A stretch of 64,000 nt of DNA. It comes from Phytophthora colocasiae (Eukaryota; Oomycota; Peronosporomycetes; Peronosporales; Peronosporaceae). The translations under genes and the position numbers were made by a program. This document shows positions 1 through 10,876 of this stretch, in pieces. A model generated the notes under the pieces. The model was not told the DNA's origin, did not search any database, and saw only the letters and a program-made list of their open reading frames with translations. Every line of letters begins with the position of its first letter. Position 1 is the stretch's first letter. The DNA lies in NCBI GenBank assembly GCA_018806915.1, contig JAGKQI010000052.1, forward strand, positions 310,001-374,000, read 5' to 3'.

Positions 1-2145
1 GAAGGGGGCTAGGAAGATTATTGAAGCTGACGCTGAGGTTAAACAGGCTGATCTATTGAGTAAATGTGGTGATAAGGAGAATACTCAGTCGAGTCCAAGC
101 CACAAAAGAAGCCTTGAGCAACAGGAGACAGAAGTTCGGGACGGGAGAAGCAAGAGAAGATGCATCTTCACCCCAGTGAAGAAGACAAGGCAGTACAACC
201 AACCATTACCTGCTGTTCGAAGGGTTAAAGATCTGGGCAAGGAACGACCACCATCGTCGATTGCGTCAGGAGTCGACATGCTCTTTTTCAAGTAAGTTAA
301 CTGTCGAGAACCACTGTATAGTGCATGACTGCTTTCCTCGTATTTTGCTGCATGTAGTGATGGTAAAGAGCTACAAGGCAAAAACCAACGTCAACATGCA
401 GCCAGATCTGTCGCGAGTTCTTCTCTGTCAGGAAAACACCGAAGTCGACTTTCAAAGCGAGTTGTCGAGAACGGATCCCAAGAAATACTGCAGGCTGGAC
501 GTGTTTGATGTTTGTATAACGTTTGAAATCGGCACTAACATTTGCTGAAGTGCCAACAGTCGAATTATCAAGATGAAGATTTACGCAGCTACAGTCGAAA
601 ATCCGAATCCCAGCATCAGTCATCTGACGGCGAGAGCACTAGTATGTGCGATGTCCAAATATTCCGTCGTGGCAAGGAGTACGAGCATGACTCTCAACTT
701 TTGAAAATCAACTCTGGCTCGTGTCTTGGTTCAATTCCAGCTTCGGTATTATCTCTTTCACACTCCTCCATCTTCTCAACTGGAAACATGTAACGCTGAT
801 TCATCTCTGTGAAGACACTTGCACGCTCAGACAGTGCCTCGATCAGGAGTGACAGAATCCAGTAAGAGCTTCACAGTTCTACAATGTTTCTATGGACTAA
901 CGTTTCTCGGTCTGTAGAAATCATCAAGGATCCCCACCATCAAGTCCACTTGAGGCCTCACCCTTGCCGTTCAGGATGAGCCGGGCTGATGGTATTTGTT
1001 TACAGCCAGAACACTTATCTCCTCAGCTAATGTTCTCTTATCTTTATTCTACCAGTTCTTCAATCGCAACTTTCTGCTCGAGCTTCGCACACGGTGAGTA
1101 CCATCCGATCACTATGAAAACAAACTACCAGTGTATCACTCTTTACTGCTCAGGCGAGTGACTCGCTGGAAAGCCGATTGAATTTCACACCAACTCCGCA
1201 ATCTTCACAATCCCCTTCTACATCAGCTTCGTCACAGGGTAGCATGGTGCTTGGTCGTCCTCCTTTAGGCTGGCAGAGAAAAATGTTGCTGTCACTGAGA
1301 GAAGAAACAGGGGACAAGGAAGAGAACAGTCTTCCCGAGCGCGTAAGCCTTCCATTTGCTGACGATTTTGCCGACAGCAAACTGTATGCTGGTGAGTATC
1401 TTCATTTTTTGCAGAAACTCCTTATCCGTGGCTATCTAACAAGAAATACGTACATGGTTTTCTATACCTCCAGCTCCAATCCCACACAGCGCTCTGGAGA
1501 ATCCACTCGAACAATCAGCTTCAGTTAGCAGTTCGAGGGACGGCAGTGAATCAATCATCGATGCAGTTGTCCCGATCGATGCGAAAGAGCGTATCATGAC
1601 GGCTATATCTTCCCAGCACATTGCCGAAGACTCGCGGACATGGTTTCAGCGAGAAGCTATGACGAGTACGGATGTGATACATGTCAATTCACTCCCGATG
1701 TCTAACCTTGTGCTCTTTGAATGCTGCAAGAAATTGAGAATGTCAATGGTGAAGATGCTGCTCTTAGCAGCAAAAGCATGGCTCTCCAGCAGTCATGGAT
1801 AATGTCGTCGCGAACGCAGAAAATTCTAGACGGAGTGTCATCGTCAAAGGCTCTCTACACAGAGATAACAACAGAAAACCACATCACCAAGCTTCAAGAA
1901 ATGGAAAGCGTTGCAGTATACATGTATACGCTGGTGCAGTGCTACAAAGTCGACGAGAAACTTCGGTGTGTAAATCTTTGCAAAACATAGTGCCACAAAA
2001 TACTGACACTGTGTTACATTACAGTGCCGACACTTGCATTCGACCAGTGGTTGATGTGCTACCTTCCCCACCAATTGCAGAAACATTGACGAAGCAAATA
2101 GCTTCTCGACGTGCTATCGCCTTCTCACCAAAGCGCGCGAATTAG
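1..2145 (+). CDS. 3' part of a multi-exon gene, product not recognised
   Basis: The reading frame is open from base 2, so the 5' end lies outside the window. It runs through a Ser/Lys-rich segment to a GTAAGT donor near 291. Further exons follow with short introns; plausible boundaries are acceptors near 357, 917, 1061, 1153 and 1472 and donors near 859, 1090 and 1392. The last intron ends at about 2024 and the last exon closes at a TAG-type stop by 2145 in a Pro/Lys-rich tail. The exact exon chain was not fully resolved. The predicted protein is hydrophilic and low in complexity (runs of Ser, Lys, Arg; basic KKTRQ-like clusters), suggesting a nuclear or regulatory protein, but I recognise no domain. 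It is convergent with the acyl-CoA synthetase gene 33 bp downstream. Confidence 0.55.
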
Positions 2146-2177
2146 CAAACGCGTCCCAACGTCATCCAGCACTACCC

Positions 2178-3929
2178 TTAATCTTTTTCCTCAGAGTAGA
2201 TCTTGGCGAGCGCTTTCTTGTTCACTTTGCCCATCGCATTTTTAGGGATCCCCTCGACAAAGAAATACTTGCGTGGCACTCGATAGCTCGCGAGGTGCTC
2301 CTTTGAAAAGTCCACCAACGGAGGGGAAAATATCTCGGAGACAACTTTGCCACCCTTCACATCCGACCGAATGACAGCAGCCACAATCTGGCCCCAAGTT
2401 TCATCCGGCAGACCGAAGACAGCACACTCGAGCACCTGTGGGTGAGTAAGCAGCACGCGTTCAACGTCCAAAGCTGACACTTTGTATCCTGCCGTTTTCA
2501 GAATGTCTGCGCTCGCTCGTCCACGGATGCGAAAGCTCTTGAGCTCGTTGCTGTACTGGACAATGTCACCTGTCTTAAACCACCCGTCAGCGTCAAATTC
2601 CTTGGCTGTAGCCTCCGGCTTCCTCCAGTACTCACGGAATACTGACGGCCCCTTGACTCGCAACTCGCCCTCTTTCTCCTCGGATAGAGGCAGCTCGGTC
2701 CCTGTGTCGGGATCCACAACACGCACATACACACTCGGAAAGGTGTTGCCAACATATCCAAGGTGACGATCACCATGCAGCGGATTCGTGAGGACCATAC
2801 CCAACTCCGTCATGCCATATCGCTCCAGCAAGCGTAGCCCCGTCAGGTTTTCCCAGCGGTTAAGTATTGACACTGGACACGCCATAGATCCACTGATCGC
2901 CACGCGGAGCCCACGGGCACCAGCTAACGCGCTTTGAACCTTCGGGTCATCTTGCGGTTGCTTCTCCAGGTCTTCCAGTAGCTTCATGTACACAGTAGGC
3001 ACAGCCATGAGCATCGTCACTGGTCGCTTGGTGTTGGAAGCCTCGCCCAGTTTGGACCAAATCAACGAAGGCTTCGCAAACGGCAAGAATTCCACAGAAC
3101 CACCGACATACATCACACACAGCAAGTTGTTGAGGATTCCGTGTACGTGATGCAGAGGTAGAAAGTGGATCAAGTGATCATTACTCGACATCTCCCAAGC
3201 CGTCACCAGGTCACTGATCTGTGCAGTAAGGGCGGCGTGAGTTGTCACCACTCCCTTAGGACGTCCCGTGGTGCCACTCGTGTAAATCATGTAGGCTCCA
3301 GCCTTGCTGTAGTCCCGTGTCTCCAGCCACTGCTGCACCTCTTTCTGCTGATCAACTGACAGCTCCTTCTCGTCTCCATCATCGGGTCGTACGATCACCT
3401 CCACGTTCATCTTCATTGGGAGCTCAGTCACATATTCCTTCAGCTTGGAATCCGGTGCAGTGAATGACTCGTTGACAACCAGCAGTGCAGCACCGGAGTC
3501 CGAGATGATATAGTCCATTTCATCTGCCGGATGCGCTGGGTGGAGAGGCACAGCAATGCCTCCAGCCAGCCAAATGGCCCACTGAATGATAAGATACGAC
3601 GCCCCACGAGCCCCAAGTAGTGCAACGCGAGGTTGTTCCTCGTCTTGTGGCAATTTACTCAAAAGTTCATCACGCAGATCGAAAACTCGACTCAACAGCG
3701 CCGCATACGTCCACTCAAAGGATTTATCCGCAGATGAAGTCAAAGCCACGGAGCTCTGGTGCTCCAAAAGCTTCTCAAAGATATGCGGGGCGATGAGTTC
3801 CCCTGAAGGAGACGAGGATGTCGTCATAGCTGTAGCTGGGAATCTCTTGAGACGTGGAGGGCAAATGCTCGAATGAGCTGTTTCAAGCATGCCGTTATCA
3901 GGAATATCGTTCTCATTTCCACCAATCAC
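2178..3929 (-). CDS. AMP-forming acyl/malonyl-CoA synthetase, ACSF3-like
   Basis: The 583-codon uninterrupted frame belongs to the ANL (acyl-CoA synthetase, NRPS adenylation, luciferase) superfamily, which makes acyl-AMP from acid and ATP and then transfers the acyl group to CoA. Visible motifs in order are the P-loop-like YTSGTTGRPKG (about residues 215-227), ERYGMTE (A5), the GWFKTGD segment with the catalytic Asp, the IRGR hinge and a C-terminal PKNAMGKVNKKAL with the catalytic Lys. The RYGMTE-LG context and the length resemble malonyl-CoA synthetase/ACSF3 (about 570-590 aa), a mitochondrial enzyme that activates malonate. Substrate assignment is inference. Three in-frame Met codons (3929, 3890, 3827) could start translation; the N-terminal 35 residues are poorly conserved and could be a mitochondrial presequence. 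It is divergent from the cytosine deaminase gene. Confidence 0.85.
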   Translation of the reverse strand: MIGGNENDIPDNGMLETAHSSICPPRLKRFPATAMTTSSSPSGELIAPHIFEKLLEHQSSVALTSSADKSFEWTYAALLSRVFDLRDELLSKLPQDEEQPRVALLGARGASYLIIQWAIWLAGGIAVPLHPAHPADEMDYIISDSGAALLVVNESFTAPDSKLKEYVTELPMKMNVEVIVRPDDGDEKELSVDQQKEVQQWLETRDYSKAGAYMIYTSGTTGRPKGVVTTHAALTAQISDLVTAWEMSSNDHLIHFLPLHHVHGILNNLLCVMYVGGSVEFLPFAKPSLIWSKLGEASNTKRPVTMLMAVPTVYMKLLEDLEKQPQDDPKVQSALAGARGLRVAISGSMACPVSILNRWENLTGLRLLERYGMTELGMVLTNPLHGDRHLGYVGNTFPSVYVRVVDPDTGTELPLSEEKEGELRVKGPSVFREYWRKPEATAKEFDADGWFKTGDIVQYSNELKSFRIRGRASADILKTAGYKVSALDVERVLLTHPQVLECAVFGLPDETWGQIVAAVIRSDVKGGKVVSEIFSPPLVDFSKEHLASYRVPRKYFFVEGIPKNAMGKVNKKALAKIYSEEKD

Positions 3930-4195
3930 ATCCTTCGATTGATGACATCGTCTTCAACTTGAACAGTCCACGAGCAGAAGTCTGCAGAGAGGTTAATGTT
4001 GTTAATCACCTTTTTCTTCAATGAAGTTTTATGCATGAACGCTATCCACTTTCGTAAGGACTGAGAGTGCCATCGTTGCTTGGTGGACAATGTGTTTGCA
4101 CCATCACGTCCAGTCCCTGACACTCATCACGCTTCGAGTCTTTGCTGCGACGTCATTCCCTTCCTTTCCATCCAAGAGTTAGGACTACTGATACG
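3930..4195. promoter_or_regulatory. Probable bidirectional promoter between synthetase and deaminase genes
   Basis: This 266-bp interval separates two divergent start codons (3929 on minus, 4196 on plus). It probably holds both promoters and 5' UTRs. I see no clear TATA box or named oomycete initiator that I would defend. If the synthetase starts at 3827, the interval is about 370 bp. Confidence 0.4.
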
Positions 4196-4633
4196 ATGGA
4201 TCCGTTCCTCCAGGCTGCTATTGACGAGGCCAAGCAAGGCTTGAACGAAGGTGGCATCCCTATCGGTTCTGTGCTCGTGCTCGACGGCAAAATCGTCGCT
4301 CGTGGGCACAATCGACGCGTCCAGCGTGGCAGTGCCGTGCTGCACGCCGAAATGGACTGTCTCGAGAATGCTGGACGTCTCACGGCTGCCGACTACGCGC
4401 GTTCCACGCTGTACTCAACATTGAGTCCGTGCGATATGTGCAGCGGCGCCGTGCTGCTCTACAAGATCCCTAAGGTCATTGTAGGCGAGAACAAGACGTT
4501 CCAAGGCTCTGAGGAGTACGTACGCTCCCGAGGAGTAAACGTCGAACTGCTGCAGGATGAGACGTGCATCAAACTCATGGAAGACTTCATCCACGACAAA
4601 CCGCAGCTCTGGAACGAGGGCATTGGCGTCTAA
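4196..4633 (+). CDS. FCY1: Cytosine deaminase, yeast Fcy1-type
   Basis: This 145-aa protein is a small single-domain zinc deaminase of the CDA fold that converts cytosine to uracil in pyrimidine salvage. The zinc site is visible as LHAEMD (His and catalytic Glu, about residues 50-53) and SPCDMCSG (two Cys, about 77-82). The IVGENKTFQG stretch and the Trp near the C terminus match fungal cytosine deaminase rather than tRNA adenosine or cytidine deaminases. Length is close to the family's roughly 150-160 aa. The ATG at 4196 is chosen because the family's N-terminal helix starts there; the frame extends upstream only through non-ATG codons. No intron is needed. Cytosine deaminases of this type occur in fungi and prokaryotes but not animals, consistent with an oomycete source. 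Confidence 0.9.
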   Translation: MDPFLQAAIDEAKQGLNEGGIPIGSVLVLDGKIVARGHNRRVQRGSAVLHAEMDCLENAGRLTAADYARSTLYSTLSPCDMCSGAVLLYKIPKVIVGENKTFQGSEEYVRSRGVNVELLQDETCIKLMEDFIHDKPQLWNEGIGV

Positions 4634-4756
4634 AGTTTCGTACTAGTATACTTTTACGCGGTGAAGAAAATGTGCTAAGTATTGGTCAGAATACTTTAAA
4701 CGAAATTATTTTCTACTTTGGATAATTATACAAGAGTACGCACTTTTTGATCATCT

Positions 4757-5934
4757 ATGAGTGAATGGCTGCTAGCTGTGCACTGCGGTGCTGGGCGATA
4801 CGGCTCGACGAACGAAGTTGCGTACCTCTCGCTGCTCCGATCAGCTCTTGAAAGTGCACATCAAGTCATTGCAAGCGCCAACTCCCCCCTACAGCGCCAC
4901 AAATCGCTGTACAGTTGTTACACTCTTTTGAGACCAACACACTCACGAATGCAGGACTTGGCTCGAATTTGACGGAACAAGGACGCGTGGAGTGCGAAGC
5001 CAGCGTTGTTTGCGGCCAAACGCACTTTGTGAGCTGCTGTGGAGCTGTGAGGGGCGTGAAAGAGCCAAGTGCATTGGCCTTAAAACTTCTGGAGCAAGCG
5101 CAAGACTCTACTAACTCGAATCCATCGTTTGCGTTCGGTCGACAACCTCCATTGGTGGTTGTGGGCGAACATGCTCGACAATTGGCAAGGGGTTTTGGCC
5201 TTCAGACGGCTGCTGAAGATACTGAGGAATTGAGGAAGTACCAGTTGACGGAGAAGAACCAAGAGCACTGGAACAAGTGGCACAGTCGCTTTCAAGCATC
5301 GAAAACCAACGAGGAGCAATTAGACACGGTAGGAGCCATTTGTATGGATCCTGAGGGGAATGTTGCGGCTGCGTTGTCTAGTGGTGGAGTGGCGTACAAA
5401 GTTCCTGGTCGCTTGGGGCTTGCAGGTTGCCCTCGAATGGGGTGTGATGCATCAAATGCTAATGTAGTACCAAGGAAAGCAAGTTGCAGTCGCAAAAGGA
5501 AGCGAATCGAGAAACTGAAGATGGAGAATGCCTTTGCTGTGGCTTGTACGGGTCGAGGAGAGCACTTTATCCGCAGTAACTTTGTTGGGCTTTTATCTCA
5601 AAGGTTGGTGAAGTCTACTGATTTAGAGAGAGGACTTCGTAAGACATTCGCAGAGTCGAGCGAAGTTAACGGAGTTGGAGTTGAAGGTGGCGTGTTGGCA
5701 CTTGTATCACCGCCAGTTGTAGAAGGTGAAAATGGTGCACCTCGTCGAGTTCAACTAGGTGTCGCCTTCACGACCCCTTGTATGGGGGTAGGCTTCGTCC
5801 GATGTCATGCTGAGGAAGAACCTGATGTCCACGTGCAAGTTTTACGTCGGCCGTCGACCTCCAGCGATAGTGATCAACAGGAGTTGGCAATCCACATATC
5901 GGTTCTTCGATTCGGCGACGCAGGGCCAATTTGA
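4757..5934 (+). CDS. TASP1: Threonine aspartase (Taspase-1-like), with apparent frameshift
   Basis: The sequence resembles type-2 asparaginase/Taspase-1, an Ntn-hydrolase that self-cleaves before a Thr and then cuts proteins after Asp. An N-terminal segment with AVHCGAG starts at 4757. The TNAGLGSNL segment follows in another frame, then GAVRGVKEPS, a variable insert, the cleavage and nucleophile site LDTVGA with GNVAAALSSGG, and a TGRGEHFIR segment. The first 50 or so codons are in frame 2 and the rest is in frame 1. The switch lies between about 4880 and 4912, next to a run of six C near 4884-4889. The overlap is too short for an ordinary intron, so either the gene is a pseudogene or the C-run length is miscalled. 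Otherwise the length (about 390 aa) fits the family. Confidence 0.75.
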
Positions 5935-6058
5935 ATTCAGAATGATGCCCAGTAAAATGTCGTTATCAAAGCGATTCGATGCATAGTAAACGAACTAGTG
6001 CATTGAAAATTGTTGTTCATGTAACGCTAGCCTGTCAGCTACTACATGGCAGTCTCTT

Positions 6059-6179
6059 TTAGAGCGGCCACGCCTTCTCTAGGTTTGCCTCGTAATGCTC
6101 ATCACTCATCGGGACGTCCGCATCTCCAAACGACTTTTCATCATTAAGAGCCACGCGAGCCGCGTCTGTGAGTTGTTCC
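6059..6179 (-). pseudogene. 3' fragment of NLP copy a, separated by a transposon
   Basis: The reverse strand encodes the last roughly 40 residues typical of the NLP family here (EQLTDAARVALN near the start, KAWPL at the end, stop at 6059-6061). It begins exactly where the NLP frame at 6737-7388 is cut off. The two pieces are the halves of one gene interrupted by the 6180-6736 insertion. Confidence 0.85.
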
Positions 6180-6736
6180 CAGGGATAGGAAAAATACAAT
6201 ATCATACGGATTGGAGGCCTTCATCCAAGCCAATAAATAATTGAGTTATTGCCAATTTTTTCGACAATGTCAACCAAGTCAGTAGGTCACATGAATATGT
6301 GACACTATGTCGTCTTTTCTCATGAGTTTTTGAACGAGTTGGTTGCTGTCGATGCGCCTGGATTCAGGAGGGGTTACCTCGAGAACCCTCCCACCGCGTC
6401 CAACCTCTCCAACCAACACACACAAGTCATAGTCCGAATTCCTCGACATCATACATACAACACACAAATCAACTGATATAATATAATTCAGTTAGGAAAT
6501 GACAAGCAACTGTAATAACCCGTGTGCCCTGTGTGCAAACGTGGCCACACAACCGGTTTGGCGATAGTTCTCGCTACCATCCATTGCCAAAACAACCACA
6601 CATGTCAACGACATTTGGCTATAGCCAAGATTGACCTATATAAAAAATTGCATGTTATTGGGGTTGAGGAGCAATAAATTATTGCAATATGACATTGCCA
6701 ATATCGGCAATAGTTACAGAAAATTACCAAACCCTG
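6180..6736. mobile_element. Non-autonomous hAT-type MITE inserted in an NLP gene
   Basis: This 557-bp insertion is flanked by an exact 8-bp direct repeat, gttgttcc, at 6172-6179 and 6737-6744. Its ends are CAGGG and CCCTG, with imperfect inverted similarity over about 20 bp (CAGGGATAGGAAAAAT versus CAGGGTTTGGTAATTT). An 8-bp target-site duplication with CAGGG ends is the hAT signature. It has no coding capacity and is AT-rich. It supplies the stop codon that truncates the upstream NLP frame. Confidence 0.85.
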
Positions 6737-7388
6737 GTTGTTCCCACATGATCAAATCTTGGTATTCGCCATCATAATCGTAAAAGTCTACCTTCGGATT
6801 TCGAAGCGCGTCGTACTGAATTCTGAGAGACGTGTTGGAGCCGTAATGTTCGACTCGACGAGACTTGCGGCCCTCCGATCGATAGCCAGCAAAACTCCAA
6901 GGCTTGACCTTCAGTTCCTTCCAGTAGTCCGAGTCGGATTTAGACAAGGAAACTCCAACGATCTTTGGGATCTCCAAGTCAGGGTTGTCAATCCACACAA
7001 CAATGTTATTCCAGTCGTGGGGTCTCGTGACCCACCCAAACAAGTTAAACCCTTTCGGAAAGTACCAGGCGTACATGATGGCCCACACGTCCTTGTACCA
7101 ACCAGCTCGCCCATACACTTGAGCTCCCTTCGGCGCATACTTACACGCATCGTTCCCATTCGTCCCCTTGAGGCCACCAGTGACCTCACCGGCAGCATTT
7201 ACAGCAGGAAAGGGAACGCATACCTCTTTCCATGTGTAGAGTTGAGGTTTGAACTTGATAGCAGCTTTTTCCGAGAAAGTGACCGGTTCAGGTTGAGGAA
7301 AAGGCTCGATCTTGTCGTGGTCGACGGTCGCAGATGCACTAGCAGCTAGAGCCACAAAGACAGTCACAGCGAGAAGGAGTAAATTCAT
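6737..7388 (-). pseudogene. NLP copy a, 5' part, truncated by hAT MITE
   Basis: The frame starts at ATG 7388 with a hydrophobic signal peptide ending near an ASASA stretch, which predicts secretion. The NPP1 domain follows with the Cys pair, YGRAGWYKD, a central HDWN motif and GEYQDLIMWEQ. It then runs into the MITE and stops at 6714 after a few foreign residues. NLPs normally carry GHRHDWE; here the Gly, Arg and final Glu of that motif differ (TRPHDWN). The missing Glu is one of the residues known to be needed for plant membrane lysis, so even the original gene was probably non-cytolytic. Roughly 40 C-terminal residues are stranded at 6059-6179. A frame extending upstream to 7463 is not used, because the signal peptide and the family's conserved upstream sequence fix the start at 7388. 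Confidence 0.85.
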
Positions 7389-8441
7389 CTCGAGTTGATG
7401 TAAGGGAAAATGAGTGTATGAAGCTGGCTTGGTCAAACTCATGCAGCATTGTTTTGTAGACAAAAGTAAGTAAACAACGTGGTATTGCTTAAGAGCCTGT
7501 TCGCTTCACTGCTGGAGATGGAGACGGCATACCTAGCCCCGATTAGGTTGGTTTTGATTGGCTAAAAGACGGCAGGTTTCAACAACGCATCTGGAGACGT
7601 TTCAACGTTTTATGTTCCACCTCCGGGAGGTGGAGAAGGAGAGAGAGAGCTGGAGACAGCATCCACAAACACAAAACTTCTAGAACAAAACAACATTCAT
7701 GAACGACGAAGACTTGGTGCTGGCTGTTTGCGCGGCTGTAGGTCACGCCATGGCATCGATTGGAGCTGATAGAGCGCCGTTTCCGCGAAGGAGTCCTTCA
7801 CAGATTCTCACCGTGACATCCCTGCATTTTGACGACCAGCAACTCCACTGGTAGCAGTAAGCACACTACCCCCTCCATCGTTACTTGAGACAGCAGCTTG
7901 TCGTTGATACCCCGCACCTCCAGGCGTTGCAGTCAGCGCCGCAGAAAGCTGTGCGAGAGGAAAGCTCAACGTATCCTGGTCATCATCCCCTGGGCTCAGT
8001 GACATCGCACGATCTCCACTGTCATTTCCTCGGGCAAAACCGGCATCTTCTGCCAGTTGCGAAGGAGAAAGCGGCGTGTAAGCTGCCCGTGAGGCTTGGT
8101 TGCGGGGGGCCATCGCGATGGAGCTGTCTTTGTCTGGCTGTCGAGGTGCTGGACAACTCTGGTGTGTAATTGGTCAAAAGTTTTATGTGGGGATGGAGCT
8201 GTAGCGAACGCAGCTCAAGACGATACGGGACTTTTTCTACTGCGATCTCTACCCGAGGTACAAAGCGAACACGCTCTAAGTAGGATGCAGAGTACGATGG
8301 GGTTCCCAGAATTTACCACGGTACAGTCTGCGATGCATTTCTAGATTTGTCGCTATATGGTTGATAGTCAGTCGGCCAACAGCCTGCAGCACAGCTCGTT
8401 GTTCTACGTGGCAACTTCATGATGAAGTTATCCCCCCCAGG
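7389..8441. other. Intergenic stretch, weak coding signals only
   Basis: About 1 kb without a recognisable gene. A 101-codon minus-strand frame at 7808-8113 (Ser/Gly/Ala-rich, MAPRNQASRAAYTPLSPSQL at its start) and a short plus-strand frame from 7700 look like low-complexity or retroelement debris. Neither has a family I recognise. Confidence 0.4.
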
Positions 8442-9609
8442 CTATCTCGATGTACTCCAAGCTGTCCAACATTTGCCATGAATACAGTTCCCTGTACTTT
8501 TCCTTCTGGTTACTGTCCGATGTCAACAAATTGAGCCCACGTTAACACTTCATAAACTACTGCAGCGCTCGCAACTTCCACTGAAAGTCTACCAGAGGTT
8601 GCTCGCCTTGAACGTGGGTTCCACACACACACACACACACACACTGTCTAAGTAAAGTCAGGAGGAAGAAGTGCAGCCGAGTTCAGTTTCTTTTTTCACG
8701 CTTGTCAACCCACCACTCTACTTCTGAGAAGCCTTTCTAGCCTTATAAGACGTTCAATTCGCCTCACGAGAGTGTGATCACACTTACAATAGTTACAGTA
8801 CAACATCAGCATCAATCCTTCTCGAATAAAATACTACTAATTTTGAAGCTATAAGCCAAAACAATTAACGACGTCGCCTCCAATAACCAGCATTCAACAT
8901 AACTTTGCTGTAACTTAATCTTGTATTCGCGACTTATCTAAGTGTACGCCGCTACTACTCAATCGATCGTCTTATGACAACCATTGAGCTCACACAACCA
9001 CCACCCCTTAGCTTAGTTAGCAGCCTCGAAGTACTCCTTCGACGCGTCAACCGTAGGCTTGATCGTCTTCTTGCCCTTCTTCCAACCAGCAGGGCACACC
9101 TCACCGTGCTCGTCCGTGAACTGGAAAGCCTCCACCAGACGAAGGATCTCGTCCACGTTGCGGCCCACCGGACAGTCGTTCACCGTGCTCTGACGCAGCT
9201 TGCCCTCGCCGTCGATGATGAACAGACCACGGAACGTCGCGCCGGTCTCCTCACCCACGTCGATCAGGACGTCGTAAGCCGCCGAGATCTCCTTGTTGAA
9301 GTCCGCCAGCAGAGGGATGTCCAGCTCGCCCAGTCCGCCCTTCTTACGCGGAGTGTTGATCCACGCCAAGTGCGAGAACTTGGAGTCCACACTGCAGCCC
9401 AGCACCTCGCAGCCGAGCTTACGGAACTCCGCAGCCTTTTCGCTGAACGCGATGATCTCCGTGGGACACACGAACGTGAAGTCCATGGGGTAGAAGAAGA
9501 GCACGACGTACTTGCCCTTGTAGTCCGAGAGCGACACAGTCTTGAACTCTCCGTTGACGACGGCGTCGGCCGTGAAGGCAGGGGCAGCGTGGCGGATCTT
9601 GAGAACCAT
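8442..9609. repeat. Left arm of peroxiredoxin inverted duplication
   Basis: This arm of about 1.17 kb is the reverse complement of 10280-11441 with very few differences. It contains the whole peroxiredoxin coding sequence plus about 570 bp of 3' flank, including a (CA)n microsatellite at about 8622-8643 that is longer than in the other arm. Homology stops exactly at the start codon (9609/10280) and, at the outer side, around the shared ctatctcgatgta block. Confidence 0.9.
9013..9609 (-). CDS. Typical 2-Cys peroxiredoxin, copy 1
   Basis: This 198-aa thiol peroxidase (Prx1/AhpC class) reduces hydrogen peroxide and organic hydroperoxides with electrons from thioredoxin. The peroxidatic Cys lies in FVCPTE (residue 48) and the resolving Cys in EVCPAGW (about residue 172). 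A GGLG motif and a C-terminal YF (in KEYFEAAN) are present, features linked to overoxidation-sensitive eukaryotic peroxiredoxins. No targeting peptide is evident, so a cytosolic location is likely. ATG 9609 is the family start; the longer frame upstream to 9765 is not conserved. It is divergent from, and encodes the same protein as, the copy at 10280-10876, but the two have different upstream sequences and so probably different expression. Confidence 0.95.
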   Translation of the reverse strand: MVLKIRHAAPAFTADAVVNGEFKTVSLSDYKGKYVVLFFYPMDFTFVCPTEIIAFSEKAAEFRKLGCEVLGCSVDSKFSHLAWINTPRKKGGLGELDIPLLADFNKEISAAYDVLIDVGEETGATFRGLFIIDGEGKLRQSTVNDCPVGRNVDEILRLVEAFQFTDEHGEVCPAGWKKGKKTIKPTVDASKEYFEAAN

Positions 9610-10279
9610 AGTGAAGGTTGGTCTTGAGTATTGCGATGCAAATTCCAGAATGCTTTTGTTGGCGTCGGAGTGTGTCGAACAAGGATAGCCACAGACTGGG
9701 GGATCCGTACGTGGAAGAAGTATTGATAAGATAATAACGAAATGTCCGGATAATAAAGGGGACAATCAAGTTCATCGAGTAATTCTTGATCTGTAAAATT
9801 GATATTAGTTAATTACGTACTGAGTTGTGTCCACCCATTTGCAACCTTCCCACAAAAGGGACAGGTAGGACAGCATGTTGACAAGATGGCTACAACAACT
9901 TCAGCTTGAATCTCGACAGTTGGAAATGAACTTCAGTCGGAACTTCAGTTTGGACACCTTCGCCAACCACACAGTCAAGTTGCAGCGGGTCGGACAGCAG
10001 AGCCATCATGAGGATTACCAGTTTCGGTGCACGAAATTTGTCGCGTTATGGTTGGTGTCGACTTGACATTGTCAAGCAAGTTGAGACGCTGGAGACAACA
10101 GGGATGTGAAGAATTCTATTGGATGCAATGCTGCGTGTCAGGCACGCGCCTGATCGGACAAGGGTGCCTCACCGTAAGCCATGGCAATGCAACAGCGGTT
10201 AAACACTCTATCAAACACCCAACGCTCATTCTCAATTCTGCACCGACCTCAATTCTAGAGGTAACTAAAAGTCCCACCA
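9610..10279. promoter_or_regulatory. Spacer holding two different promoters for the peroxiredoxin pair
   Basis: The 670-bp interval lies between the two divergent start codons. The sequence just upstream of each ATG is different, so the spacer is not palindromic. It should contain two unrelated promoters and 5' UTRs. No gene is seen in it. Confidence 0.55.
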
Positions 10280-10876
10280 ATGGTTCTCAAGATCCGCCAC
10301 GCTGCCCCTGCCTTCACGGCCGACGCCGTCGTCAACGGAGAGTTCAAGACTGTGTCGCTCTCGGACTACAAGGGCAAGTACGTCGTGCTCTTCTTCTACC
10401 CCATGGACTTCACGTTCGTGTGTCCCACGGAGATCATCGCGTTCAGCGAAAAGGCTGCGGAGTTCCGTAAGCTCGGCTGCGAGGTGCTGGGCTGCAGTGT
10501 GGACTCCAAGTTCTCGCACTTGGCGTGGATCAACACTCCGCGTAAGAAGGGCGGACTGGGCGAGCTGGACATCCCTCTGCTGGCGGACTTCAACAAGGAG
10601 ATCTCGGCGGCTTACGACGTCCTGATCGACGTGGGTGAGGAGACCGGCGCGACGTTCCGTGGTCTGTTCATCATCGACGGCGAGGGCAAGCTGCGTCAGA
10701 GCACGGTGAACGACTGTCCGGTGGGCCGCAACGTGGACGAGATCCTTCGTCTGGTGGAGGCTTTCCAGTTCACGGACGAGCACGGTGAGGTGTGCCCTGC
10801 TGGTTGGAAGAAGGGCAAGAAGACGATCAAGCCTACGGTTGACGCGTCGAAGGAGTACTTCGAGGCTGCTAACTAA
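10280..10876 (+). CDS. Typical 2-Cys peroxiredoxin, copy 2
   Basis: This encodes the same 198-residue protein as 9013-9609: peroxidatic Cys in FVCPTE, resolving Cys in VCPAGW, GGLG and C-terminal YF motifs. The start ATG is preceded by aagtcccacca, unlike the other copy. Coding and 3' sequences match the other copy closely, while the 5' flank does not. This points to a recent inverted duplication or ongoing gene conversion confined to the transcribed region. The dense antisense frames over both copies (216-217 codons) are GC-skew shadows. Confidence 0.95.
   Translation: MVLKIRHAAPAFTADAVVNGEFKTVSLSDYKGKYVVLFFYPMDFTFVCPTEIIAFSEKAAEFRKLGCEVLGCSVDSKFSHLAWINTPRKKGGLGELDIPLLADFNKEISAAYDVLIDVGEETGATFRGLFIIDGEGKLRQSTVNDCPVGRNVDEILRLVEAFQFTDEHGEVCPAGWKKGKKTIKPTVDASKEYFEAAN

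Noticed and set aside
6738..7349. 203-codon plus-strand frame
   Set aside because: Antisense shadow of NLP copy a; no family similarity of its own.
7389..7463. Upstream extension of NLP copy a to 7463
   Set aside because: The conserved leader and signal peptide place the start at 7388; the extra 25 residues are not secretory.
8974..9627. 217-codon plus-strand frame (and its mirror at 10265-10915)
   Set aside because: It is antisense to the peroxiredoxin coding sequence; long GC-rich third positions create the frame, and the peroxiredoxin motifs are on the other strand.
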